Shown here piece by piece: positions 24,562 through 31,929 of a stretch of DNA of 64,000 nt. The stretch comes from Kribbella italica. Its GTDB lineage: Bacteria; Actinomycetota; Actinomycetes; Propionibacteriales; Kribbellaceae. The stretch spans positions 6,014,001-6,078,000 of the forward strand of contig NZ_JACHMY010000001.1 in the NCBI RefSeq assembly GCF_014205135.1, given 5' to 3'. Below the pieces are notes generated by a model, which worked only from the letters and a program-made list of their open reading frames with translations, made no database searches and had not been told where the DNA came from. A program made the position numbers and the translations under genes. Positions within the stretch are counted from its first letter, which is position 1; each line of letters opens with the position of its first letter.

Positions 24562-25200
24562 GTGACTGAAGTGGACGACCAGCAGTTCCCCGCCCAGGGT
24601 TCCGAGCAGTTCTTCTCCGACGAGTCCCGCAAGTCGCTGGCCGAGGCCAGCCGGCTGCTCGCCGAGCGCCTCCAGGCCCACACCGAGGCCCTGCTGGCGA
24701 TGACCGGCGACGAGGAGCAGGCCGTGCTCGACGAGCACAACGCCCAGCTCGAGGAACTCGTCGAGGGCTGGAACGACGCCGTGTTCGAGCACACCGGTAC
24801 GACGCCGCTGCTGCTCGACGACGAGATCGTCGAGGTGGACGACGAGGAGCCCGAGGAGCAGGACCACCTGATCAGCGTGGTGTCCCGGTTCGACCTGAAG
24901 GTGGTCGACCTGGAGACCCTGCTCGACGCCGGCCGCGCGGCCCAGGAACGGCACCCGGTCGAACTCGACGAGTCCGGCGACCGCGACCCGGTCGACACCG
25001 CCGAACAGGCCATCTACGAAATCAGCCGCGAAACCGGTGAGGCCTGGTTCGAACTCCCCGGCGTCGACCTGGTCGCCGGCGCCCGGGCGTACGTCGTACC
25101 GGAGTACCCCTTCGACCCCCTCGAAGCCGACGCCGACGACGTCATCACCGAGATCAGCGCCCCCAACGGCGTAGTAACCCACGCCGAAACCTGGGCGTAG
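24562..25200 (+). CDS. Acidic conserved hypothetical protein
   Basis: A 212-aa strongly acidic cytoplasmic protein (EIVEVDDEEPEEQDH stretch near residue 95) with an N-terminal helical region (SDESRKSLAEASRLLAERLQAHTEALLAM). No signal peptide or known motif is recognised. GTG 24562 follows GGGAAGAACGCA, a usable ribosome-binding site. Divergent from kdpD. Its last codons are part of the tandemly duplicated terminator unit downstream. Confidence 0.75.
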   Translation: MTEVDDQQFPAQGSEQFFSDESRKSLAEASRLLAERLQAHTEALLAMTGDEEQAVLDEHNAQLEELVEGWNDAVFEHTGTTPLLLDDEIVEVDDEEPEEQDHLISVVSRFDLKVVDLETLLDAGRAAQERHPVELDESGDRDPVDTAEQAIYEISRETGEAWFELPGVDLVAGARAYVVPEYPFDPLEADADDVITEISAPNGVVTHAETWA

Positions 25201-25297
25201 TCACAGGCCGAGGGGTGGGCCCGCCAGCTACCCCACCCCTCGAAACCTGGGCGTAGTCACAGGCCGAGGGGTGGGCCACCAACTCCCCCACCCCTCG
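25185..25297 (+). terminator. Tandemly duplicated gene end plus terminator
   Basis: A 37-bp block covering the final codons, stop codon and first hairpin arm (25185-25221) is repeated identically at 25241-25277, period 56 bp. Each unit has a GC hairpin: 25209-25219 with 25232-25242, and 25265-25275 with 25287-25297 (stem around GAGGGGTGGG). The copy therefore contains a dead duplicate of the gene's C-terminal codons and a second terminator. Confidence 0.75.
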
Positions 25298-25541
25298 CCG
25301 TGCCTCCGAGGACCAGCCCCCGCGCCACCAAGTACCAGCCCCCGCCGCGCCAGCACGCACGCCGCACCAACCGACTCCCCACCGCCGACTCCCGACTCCC
25401 GACCGCGGACCGCCGACCGCCGACCGCATCCACCCACCCCAGGCTCCGCACTCAACTCCTCTTCTCCGCCGGCAGCGGCGAGAAGTTCCAGCAACGTCCC
25501 CCGGCGGAACAGCGGCGCCCAGCCACAGACCGCCGTACCAG
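25298..25541. other. Gene-free low-complexity stretch
   Basis: No convincing gene is seen on either strand. The central part (about 25380-25430) consists of short C-rich direct repeats of the type CCGACTC/CCGACCG. It separates the duplicated terminator from the ridA-like gene, whose stop is at 25542. Confidence 0.5.
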
Positions 25542-25937
25542 CTAACCAACAGCGATCGCATCGATCTCGAGCAACCACTCCTCCGCATAGATGTCGCAGA
25601 TGAGCACCGTCAACGCCGGCGCATGATCTCCCAGCACCTCTTCCCGAATCTTCGAGTTCGCCGCCCGGTACTGCCGATCAGACAGATGCGTGGTCACCTT
25701 CACCAGGTTCTCCACACTCATCCCGGCCTCCGAGAGCACCGCGAGCACATTGCGCCACACCATCCGGCACTGGTCCTCGAAATCCTCCGGAATCCGCCCC
25801 TGCTCGTCCCCCCACGGCACCTGCCCACTGACGAACACCATCCGCCGCCCGCCCGTCACCTCGACCCCATGCGTGTAGTTCCCGGTCGCAGCCGGCAGGA
25901 TCGGAGGATTCAGCGGACTGATCGCAAGCTCGGTCAT
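25542..25937 (-). CDS. RidA/YjgF-family protein
   Basis: A 131-aa small protein of the RidA fold, which typically hydrolyses reactive enamine/imine intermediates from PLP enzymes to ketoacids. Visible: GVEVTGGRRMVFVSGQVPWGDEQG and the C-terminal LTVLICDIYAEEWLLEIDAIA. The usual arginine of true RidA at the active site is not clearly placed, so it may belong to a Rid1-7 subgroup. ATG 25937 is taken although the frame is open upstream, since the fold starts here. Confidence 0.85.
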   Translation of the reverse strand: MTELAISPLNPPILPAATGNYTHGVEVTGGRRMVFVSGQVPWGDEQGRIPEDFEDQCRMVWRNVLAVLSEAGMSVENLVKVTTHLSDRQYRAANSKIREEVLGDHAPALTVLICDIYAEEWLLEIDAIAVG

Positions 25938-26259
25938 GCCGCAATATCTACCACTGAACCGACCCCCCGAACCGTCCACCCGGAAGGTGTTCAACCACCA
26001 CCCCAAACGGCGGTCACACGCCGCCGGGGGTCGCGGCACTCCTCGTTCGGCTTCACCCACGAAGAGCACCACAGGGGCACCATGTCAGCGCCGCAATCTG
26101 CCCCAGAACTCCCCACGATCAGCCCTACCCAGACACTGCACGGGGCGACAACCTCGAAGGATGTTGCCCCACACCGCGGACCAAGCGACGCGACAAAGCT
26201 CAACACAAACGGCCCGACTACGGGCTAATTCTGCTAACCTCGGCAAGGACAACTGTCGA

Positions 26260-26982
26260 ATGGGCCAGGCCACTAGGGCGGTCGAGGTGGAGATCACTTC
26301 GCAAGAGGCGGCGCACAGGCTGGGGATCGGCCAGCGGCGCGTCCGCAGGCTGGTCGCGGAGGGCACCCTGCGCGGCCATCGATTCGGCGGCGTCTGGCAC
26401 GTCGACCGCGACGACGTCACGCGCAGGCAGGTCGCCACACCGACTCGAGGACGCCCCTGGTCCGAGCGAATCTCGTGGGGCGGCCTGTGGTTGCTGTCCG
26501 GGCTGACGCCGGACTGGTTGGGCGATTCCGAGAAATCACGCCTGCGTAAACGCCTCCGCGAAACGGACCCGCAGGCGCTCGCCCTGGCCGTCCGCCAACG
26601 AGCCCGCGTCGAACACTGCCGAATCCTCCCCGCCTACCTCGAGACGGTGACAAAGGAACAAGGCGTCGTCGAGGCAGGATTGAGTGCCGCGGAATCTGCT
26701 GGGGCCGACATCCTCGCCATGGACCTCGCGGAACTGTACTGCGACCGTCGTACGCGCGAACAGCTCTTCGCCCGCTTCGCGATCACCACGACAACCAGCA
26801 GTCCGAATGCGACCGTCCGAACAATCGAAGATCCGGCCCTCGCGCAAGCAGTCCTCGCAGCCCGTACGGCGATGCCGGCCGCCGTCGTCGCCGTGGACCT
26901 CATCGAGTCCGCCGACGCCCGGACGACCCACGCGGGCTCCGAGCTGGCAGCGCGCCTCCTGGCCGACTTCCGTCGTGTCTGA
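26260..26982 (+). CDS. Excisionase/MerR-type HTH protein paired with a nucleotidyltransferase
   Basis: A 240-aa protein with an N-terminal helix-turn-helix of the excisionase type (ITSQEAAHRLGIGQRRVRRLVAEGTLRGHRFGGVWHVDRDDV, residues 12-55) followed by a charged helical domain of unknown family. Start ATG 26260 lies 19 bases after a TAACCT -10 candidate (26235-26240). The stop overlaps the downstream nucleotidyltransferase by eight bases. The pairing of a DNA-binding protein with an AbiEii-like nucleotidyltransferase looks like a type IV-style toxin-antitoxin module, with this as antitoxin/regulator (inference). Confidence 0.6.
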   Translation: MGQATRAVEVEITSQEAAHRLGIGQRRVRRLVAEGTLRGHRFGGVWHVDRDDVTRRQVATPTRGRPWSERISWGGLWLLSGLTPDWLGDSEKSRLRKRLRETDPQALALAVRQRARVEHCRILPAYLETVTKEQGVVEAGLSAAESAGADILAMDLAELYCDRRTREQLFARFAITTTTSSPNATVRTIEDPALAQAVLAARTAMPAAVVAVDLIESADARTTHAGSELAARLLADFRRV

Positions 26983-27766
26983 GCCCGATCACACGACCCC
27001 CTGCATCCTCCCGCCGCTACCGCCCGCACTGGACAACCTGTGGGAGACGATCGTCGACCTCGGTGAAGCACTGTCCGCCGACCAGTGGATGCTCGTCGGC
27101 GGACAGATGGTGATGCTGCACGGGCTGATCGCAGGCAGGGTCATGACACGAGCCACCAATGACATCGACCTGCTCGCCGCAGTCCTGCTCCCGCCGTCGA
27201 AACCCAAACTCAAAGCATGCGTTCGCACGGTCAAGAACCTCGGCTTCGCACCCCTGGAAGCCAACGACCCTGACCTGCTCCATCGCTTCGTACGCCGGAC
27301 CGACGGTTCCGTGATCGACATCCTCGCCCCGGATCACCAGTCCTGGCCACCGATCACCAAACGACCCCGGACGACCCTCCGTATCGACGGCGGCACCCAA
27401 GCACTCCAACGATCTCAGACAGTCCAAGTGGCCAAGAACGCGAGAACCACCAAGATCGCCATCCCCTCGCTGCTCGGCGCCCTCATCCTCAAAGCCGCCG
27501 CCTTCAGAACCGAGAAACTCCGCCCCGAACGCCACGTCTCCGACGCCGCGTTCCTCACCTCGCTGGTCGCCGACCCGATCAACCTCAGAACCCACTTCAA
27601 AGGCAGTGACTACGGCCGAATCCTCTACCTGGACAAGCATCTCGCCGACCCGAACCACCCAGCTTGGACAACCCTCGGCCCGCACCGAGAAGACGCCCTG
27701 TCCACCTGGCGCATCCTCAGCAGCCCTCCAGCAAACCAAGGCCATCTCCCACCCCAGGAAACCTGA
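26975..27766 (+). CDS. AbiEii/DUF6036-like nucleotidyltransferase
   Basis: A 263-aa protein with the nucleotidyltransferase signature QWMLVGGQMVMLHG...TRATNDIDLLAAV (GG followed by D-x-D), as in AbiEii-type toxins and DUF6036 proteins, which modify tRNA or other targets with nucleotides. The C-terminal half is rich in basic and aromatic residues. GTG 26975 overlaps the HTH gene by eight bases, arguing for translational coupling. Codons ending in A are more frequent than in flanking genes, a hint of transfer. Confidence 0.6.
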   Translation: MSEPDHTTPCILPPLPPALDNLWETIVDLGEALSADQWMLVGGQMVMLHGLIAGRVMTRATNDIDLLAAVLLPPSKPKLKACVRTVKNLGFAPLEANDPDLLHRFVRRTDGSVIDILAPDHQSWPPITKRPRTTLRIDGGTQALQRSQTVQVAKNARTTKIAIPSLLGALILKAAAFRTEKLRPERHVSDAAFLTSLVADPINLRTHFKGSDYGRILYLDKHLADPNHPAWTTLGPHREDALSTWRILSSPPANQGHLPPQET

Positions 27767-27865
27767 GGCGAGACAGCGGGACCACCTGCACTGCAAGTCA
27801 ATCTGCCCTCGAATGCCCCGCGATCAGCCCTCCTGAAGAGTCGCCGCCAGCGGCAAGGTCGAAGG

Positions 27866-28675
27866 ATGTTGATCGATACCGCGCTCGAGGCGCACTACCT
27901 GGACCGAGACGAGAGTCTGCGGCTGACCTCCACCGTGAAAGGCCAGTTCGAACTCGCACGGATGCAGGACCTGCTGGGCAGGTACCTACCGGACCCACCG
28001 GCAGTCCTCGGCGACATCGGCGGCGGCACCGGCGTACACGCCCGCTGGCTACAAGCCCGCGGCTACGAGGTCGAGCTGCTCGACCTCATGCCCCAGCACG
28101 TCGAAGAAGCCCGCGCCGCAGGCATCGACGCGATCGTCGGCGACGCCCGTCAACTCCCTTGGGAAGACGAGTACTTCGACGGCGTTCTCCTGGCCGGCCC
28201 GCTCTACCACCTACCCCGCCTCGAAGACCGCCTCACCGCGATCCGCGAGGCCACCCGAGTCACCCGCCCCGGCGGTTTCGTAGCGGTCGTAGCCCTCAAC
28301 CGAACCGCCAACCTCATCGGCGCAACCCTCGCCAACGAACTCCAGCAACGCGAACAAGTCGTCCGCGACATCCTCGACACCGGCCACACCCCCACCAACG
28401 ACCGAATGCCCGAAACCACCTACCACTCAGTCCCCCAACTCCGCCAAGAGCTCTCCGGCCAAGGCCTCCACTCCATCACCATCCACGCCCTCACCGGCCC
28501 CGGCGGCTGGCTGACCGTAGCCCTCGACGCCCACTTCCAGGACCTCCAAACCCCAAGCACCCTGACCACCCCCGACCCCCTGCAAACCGCCCTCCTGTCC
28601 TCCCACCTAGCCGACCGCTACCCAGACCTCGTCCCCGCCAGCTCCCAGTTCCTCGCAGTAGGCCAACGTGCCTAA
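27866..28675 (+). CDS. Class I SAM-dependent methyltransferase
   Basis: A 269-aa enzyme with motif I VLGDIGGGTGVHARWL (around residue 48), motif II-like VELLDLMPQHVEEA and post-motif GDARQLPWEDEYFDGVLLAGPLYHL, a Methyltransf_11/25 pattern. Substrate unknown; the wide GPLYHL loop is seen in small-molecule methyltransferases. ATG 27866 follows AGGTCGAAGG. The remnant of an AbiEi-type antitoxin gene overlaps its last eight bases. Confidence 0.85.
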   Translation: MLIDTALEAHYLDRDESLRLTSTVKGQFELARMQDLLGRYLPDPPAVLGDIGGGTGVHARWLQARGYEVELLDLMPQHVEEARAAGIDAIVGDARQLPWEDEYFDGVLLAGPLYHLPRLEDRLTAIREATRVTRPGGFVAVVALNRTANLIGATLANELQQREQVVRDILDTGHTPTNDRMPETTYHSVPQLRQELSGQGLHSITIHALTGPGGWLTVALDAHFQDLQTPSTLTTPDPLQTALLSSHLADRYPDLVPASSQFLAVGQRA

Positions 28676-28918
28676 CGCCCGCAGGCAGCCGACTCCACTG
28701 CTTCCTTCCGAACCTCGTGCGACTGCCGATCTCGCAGACCTCGCCGCGGATCAGTGGGCCACGTCACCACAGCCCGGGCCGAGGCTGTCGGGAGCAGCCG
28801 AAAGGCCATCGGCCGACTCGCACAGTCAGGGCTCCTGGTGCGCTTCACGCAAGGCGTCTACCGGTTGGTCGGCGCACCTGCCACGGGGTGCGGTGGTCCT
28901 TCGCCGCAGCGGGCGTAA
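28668..28918 (+). pseudogene. Frameshifted AbiEi-type antitoxin remnant
   Basis: Reading from GTG 28668 gives MPNARRQPTPLLPSEPRATA then DLADLAADQW; a one-base loss near 28755 moves to the next frame, which continues VTTARAEAVGSSRKAIGRL and LVRFTQGVYRLVGAP to a stop at 28916. The joined product is the winged-helix N-terminal domain of AbiEi-family antitoxins, lacking the C-terminal domain. So the gene is both frameshifted and truncated. Its upstream overlap with the methyltransferase suggests it was once its operon partner. Confidence 0.65.
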
Positions 28919-28935
28919 AGGTAGAAGCCACCGCA

Positions 28936-29028
28936 ACCACGCGCCGGCCTAACTGTATTTGCTCTTGTTCTTTGGTTCTGTTCTTCAGTTTTGTCTTTGT
29001 TCTATGGGTCTTCTGTTGTCCTGCTTGT
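28936..29028 (+). repeat. Dispersed T-rich element, copy 1
   Basis: A GC block (ACCACGCGCCGGCCT) is followed by a T-rich, almost purine-free tract of about 80 nt (TTTGCTCTTGTTC-type units). The same layout occurs in reverse orientation at 47763-47869 (ACTACGCGCCGACCT then TATATTTTGTCTTTG). It abuts the stop codon of the cysteine dioxygenase. No gene is seen between 28919 and 29028. Confidence 0.6.
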
Positions 29029-29592
29029 TCAGTCGATCGGGCGGAGTTCGTCGGCGTACGAGACCGAGGTGCGCTTCAGGACGCCGTCCTTGGCTGAGTA
29101 CTGGCCCATGCGCCACAGGGGTGGGCTGTAGGCGTGGATGGTGACTGAGCCCTTGTCGAGGCCGACGACTCGGTGGATGTGGTCGGGGCCGAAGCCGAAG
29201 ACGTCGCCGGCTTTGATTTCGGTTTCGAGGGAAGCCGTGCCGAGGGCGAGGTTGTGTTCTACGAGGCGGCCTTGGGCTACGGCTACGGCGCCGGAGGAGA
29301 CGTCGTGGTCGTGCCAGCCGGTGTCGTTGACGGGGGTCCAGCAGATGAGCCAGACGTCGACGTTGGCGTCGCGGTGGAGGGAGGCGAAGACCCGCTCCTC
29401 GTCGGAGTACGCGACCTTGTCTTCCCAGAGGTGTGGCTGGGCGGCGAGGCTGCCGGCGAGCTCGGCCAGTTCGTCGGGGTCGAGATCACGTCCCGGGAGG
29501 TTGTCCAGGGACAGACAGCCGTTCAGCTCCACGAGCCGGCTGGCCTGGCGCGCGGGAACGACGGGTGCGTCGGAAACGGGCTGAGCAGTCAC
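29029..29592 (-). CDS. Cysteine dioxygenase family cupin
   Basis: A 187-aa cupin that oxidises L-cysteine to cysteine sulfinate with Fe(II) and O2. The metal ligands are visible as GWHDHD (His94, His96) and HIHRVVG (His140), and the C-terminal HAYSPPLWRMGQY carries the conserved tyrosine region. Normal length for actinobacterial thiol dioxygenases; a related thiol substrate is possible. It follows the amidohydrolase by about 100 bases on the same strand and probably shares its LacI-type operator. Confidence 0.88.
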   Translation of the reverse strand: MTAQPVSDAPVVPARQASRLVELNGCLSLDNLPGRDLDPDELAELAGSLAAQPHLWEDKVAYSDEERVFASLHRDANVDVWLICWTPVNDTGWHDHDVSSGAVAVAQGRLVEHNLALGTASLETEIKAGDVFGFGPDHIHRVVGLDKGSVTIHAYSPPLWRMGQYSAKDGVLKRTSVSYADELRPID

Positions 29593-29694
29593 TGCACTCC
29601 CCTCTCGGAGGATGCCGGCGTGGTGCCGGCGGATCGGTTGGCTCGCCGCTGGTCCGCAGCGAGTGGGTGCCCGGCGTACAGGACGCCGGAAGAT

Positions 29695-30630
29695 TCAGTA
29701 CGACGGTGCGCCGCGCCCGAAGCCGATGCGGCCGGGGGCGTCGCGGGGTGGTGAGGTGCCGAACAGCAACCGGTGCGGGTTGTCGTGGCGGATCACCGTG
29801 GTCGCGGCCTCGCCTTGGCGGAGTTCCGTGATTCCGGCGTACGGGCGGTCGGTGCCGTGGACGACCTGGTCGATGCCGAGGACTCGCGCGACCGCGTCGA
29901 TGCCTTGCGGGCCGTAGCTCGAGGTGTCGACGAACAGGTTGGTGTCGATCGTGCCGAACCGTCCGCCGCGGGCGGTCAGCCGTTCGTGGTGAACCGGCGC
30001 GAGTCCGGCCGCGGCGACGAAGCAGAGACGCAGCGCGGGGAAGGACTGGCGACCGGCGTACGCGTGCCAGGCCCACCAGGCGGCTTGCAGCTGGTTCACG
30101 TAGTCGACGACCGGAGCCCACCAACCAGGGAGCTGAGCTGCCCCGGGCTGCCCCGCGATGCCCGGGTGGACGAGGACGGGCTTGTCGGCCTGCTCGGCGA
30201 TCGCCAGTACGGGCGCCAGGGCGGCCCAACCGTCCGGCGTACCGAGCACGTGTGCCGGCAGTTGCACACCAACGAAGTTCTCCAGCAACGTGGCGAGGCC
30301 GGACAGATCGGGCTCCGGCAAAGACACCGACGCCCAGGCCCGGAACGGCGCGGGCAGCGCGGCCGCGCCGGCATGCCAGGCATCCAGCAGCGCCGAATCG
30401 CCCAGTTGCTCGACGCCCAGCGGGCTCGACAGGGAGACCGCGGCCAGCGACGTACCGGCGTCCAGCTCGAGCGCGACCCGCTTGTCGACCTCGTGGTCCG
30501 AGGGGTCGACGTCGTACGGCGGCTCGCCCAGGGTGTGCAGCGTCCAGCCGTCCAGGTACGGCGCCTCGCGGCGAGCCCGCAACCGGTCGACGAAGGCATC
30601 CGGCCACAGGTGCTGATGGACGTCGATCAC
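29695..30630 (-). CDS. Amidohydrolase-2 family protein
   Basis: A 311-aa TIM-barrel hydrolase with N-terminal metal motif MIDVHQHLWPD, a central His in KPVLVHPGIAG, FVAAAGLAPVHHER and the C-terminal Asp in VVHGTDRPYAG. Relatives act as decarboxylases or lactonases. The substrate is not recognisable. ATG 30630 is directly below two palindromic LacI operators, so it is the first gene of the pair with cysteine dioxygenase. Confidence 0.82.
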   Translation of the reverse strand: MIDVHQHLWPDAFVDRLRARREAPYLDGWTLHTLGEPPYDVDPSDHEVDKRVALELDAGTSLAAVSLSSPLGVEQLGDSALLDAWHAGAAALPAPFRAWASVSLPEPDLSGLATLLENFVGVQLPAHVLGTPDGWAALAPVLAIAEQADKPVLVHPGIAGQPGAAQLPGWWAPVVDYVNQLQAAWWAWHAYAGRQSFPALRLCFVAAAGLAPVHHERLTARGGRFGTIDTNLFVDTSSYGPQGIDAVARVLGIDQVVHGTDRPYAGITELRQGEAATTVIRHDNPHRLLFGTSPPRDAPGRIGFGRGAPSY

Positions 30631-30653
30631 GAACTCACCTCCCGATGAAGACT

Positions 30654-30691
30654 TTGAAGCGCTTCAAGCTGAGAAGAGTGAAGCGCTTCAA
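30654..30691. promoter_or_regulatory. Two LacI-type operators between divergent genes
   Basis: TTGAAGCGCTTCAA (30654-30667) is a perfect 14-bp palindrome; a second, TGAAGCGCTTCA (30679-30690), lies 24 bp away centre to centre. The central CG and overall form match LacI-family sites. They sit between the amidohydrolase start and the LacI gene, so the adjacent regulator is the likely binder and probably controls itself too. Confidence 0.75.
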
Positions 30692-30740
30692 AGCGGTTCT
30701 TGTCAAGTTTCTGTCCACGGCAGCGCATAGGCTCGTCGAC

Positions 30741-31754
30741 ATGTCCGGTACTGGCCGACGGCCGACCCTCAAGGACATCGCGGCTGACACCGGTCTCTCG
30801 ATGGCCGCCGTCTCCTACGCGCTGCGAGGTCTGCACGGCACGCCCGAGACCCGGCAGCGGGTGCAGGAGTCGGCCGAACGGCTCGGCTACCAGGCCGATC
30901 CGGTCGCTCGCGCGCTCGCGTCCGGCCGGAGTGGGTCGGTCGGCGTGCTGTGCGCCTCGCTCGAGGACCTCTGGCAGCAGCGTCTCGCCGCCGCGCTCGG
31001 CCGCGAACTGCTCGCCCCGGACCGCAACGCCTGGATCATCGACTCGGCCGGCGACGCCGATCGCCAGCTCGAGCTGGCCCAGCACCTGGTCGACCACCGC
31101 GCCGACGCGATCGTCGTGATCCCGATCGACCCGGCCGCCAAGGGCTGGGCGCCGATCGCCCAGCAGGCGCCGGTGATCGCGATCGGCGACGCGCTGCCGG
31201 CCGCCAAGGCCAAGTCGGAAGTCCTGTTCGACAACGAGCTCGGCATCAGTACGGCGCTCCGCCGGCTCGCCGCGGCCGGTCACCGCGACGTCGCCGTCCT
31301 GACGCCGTCGCGCCGCGTCGAGGTGGACCGCCCGGCGGAGGAGATCGCCCAGCGGATTGCCCGCGACCTGAAGCTTCGCGTGACGATCGTGCCCTGTCCG
31401 CACGACCTCACCACCGCGACCGCGGTCGCCTGCGAGCTCCTCTGCCGGACGCCACGCCCGACCGGCATCCTCGCGCTGGCCGACTCGATGGCCTTCGGGG
31501 TGTACGCCGCGGCGGCCGAGCTCGGCATCGCCGTACCGGACGAGCTGTCCCTGCTCGGGTACGACGACCAGCCGATGTCCCAGCTGCTCACGCCGCCGCT
31601 GTCCACGTTCCGCTGGCCGCTCGACGAGCTGGTCCAGGATGTGGTCGCCCGGGTCACCTCCGCCGTCGACACCAACCGCAGGGTCCGCCGGACCACGGTC
31701 GTGCCGACCCTGATCGAGCGTGGCTCGGTCGCCGCCCCGCCCGCACCGGCGTGA
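30741..31754 (+). CDS. LacI-family transcriptional regulator
   Basis: A 337-aa regulator: helix-turn-helix PTLKDIAADTGLSMAAVSYAL (residues 8-28), hinge, then a periplasmic-binding-like effector domain (GSVGVLCASLEDLWQQ ... LGYDDQPMSQLLTPPLST). ATG 30741 lies seven bases after TAGGCT (30728-30733) with no ribosome-binding site, so the transcript is probably leaderless; the frame is open further upstream but that part would encode the operator. It probably senses the substrate of the divergent amidohydrolase/dioxygenase operon. Confidence 0.9.
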   Translation: MSGTGRRPTLKDIAADTGLSMAAVSYALRGLHGTPETRQRVQESAERLGYQADPVARALASGRSGSVGVLCASLEDLWQQRLAAALGRELLAPDRNAWIIDSAGDADRQLELAQHLVDHRADAIVVIPIDPAAKGWAPIAQQAPVIAIGDALPAAKAKSEVLFDNELGISTALRRLAAAGHRDVAVLTPSRRVEVDRPAEEIAQRIARDLKLRVTIVPCPHDLTTATAVACELLCRTPRPTGILALADSMAFGVYAAAAELGIAVPDELSLLGYDDQPMSQLLTPPLSTFRWPLDELVQDVVARVTSAVDTNRRVRRTTVVPTLIERGSVAAPPAPA

Positions 31755-31929
31755 CGACGACCTTCTAGCCTCTGCATCCACACCACGAAACTAGACTAAA
31801 TCGGTGGACTTAAGCCCGGATCTCAACATTTGGAACAGGGGCCCATTTGCTTGCTCTGACGCCGGGCGGGTGCCGGGTAAAGGTCGGCGGCCAGCGGACA
31901 GGCGTCCCGGGACTGGCTGGGGGCCAGGC

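Noticed and set aside
25228..25588. Minus-strand open frames of 116-144 codons in the region after 25200
   Set aside because: They run through the duplicated terminator and C-rich simple repeats, giving Gly/Trp/Arg-rich products with no motif.
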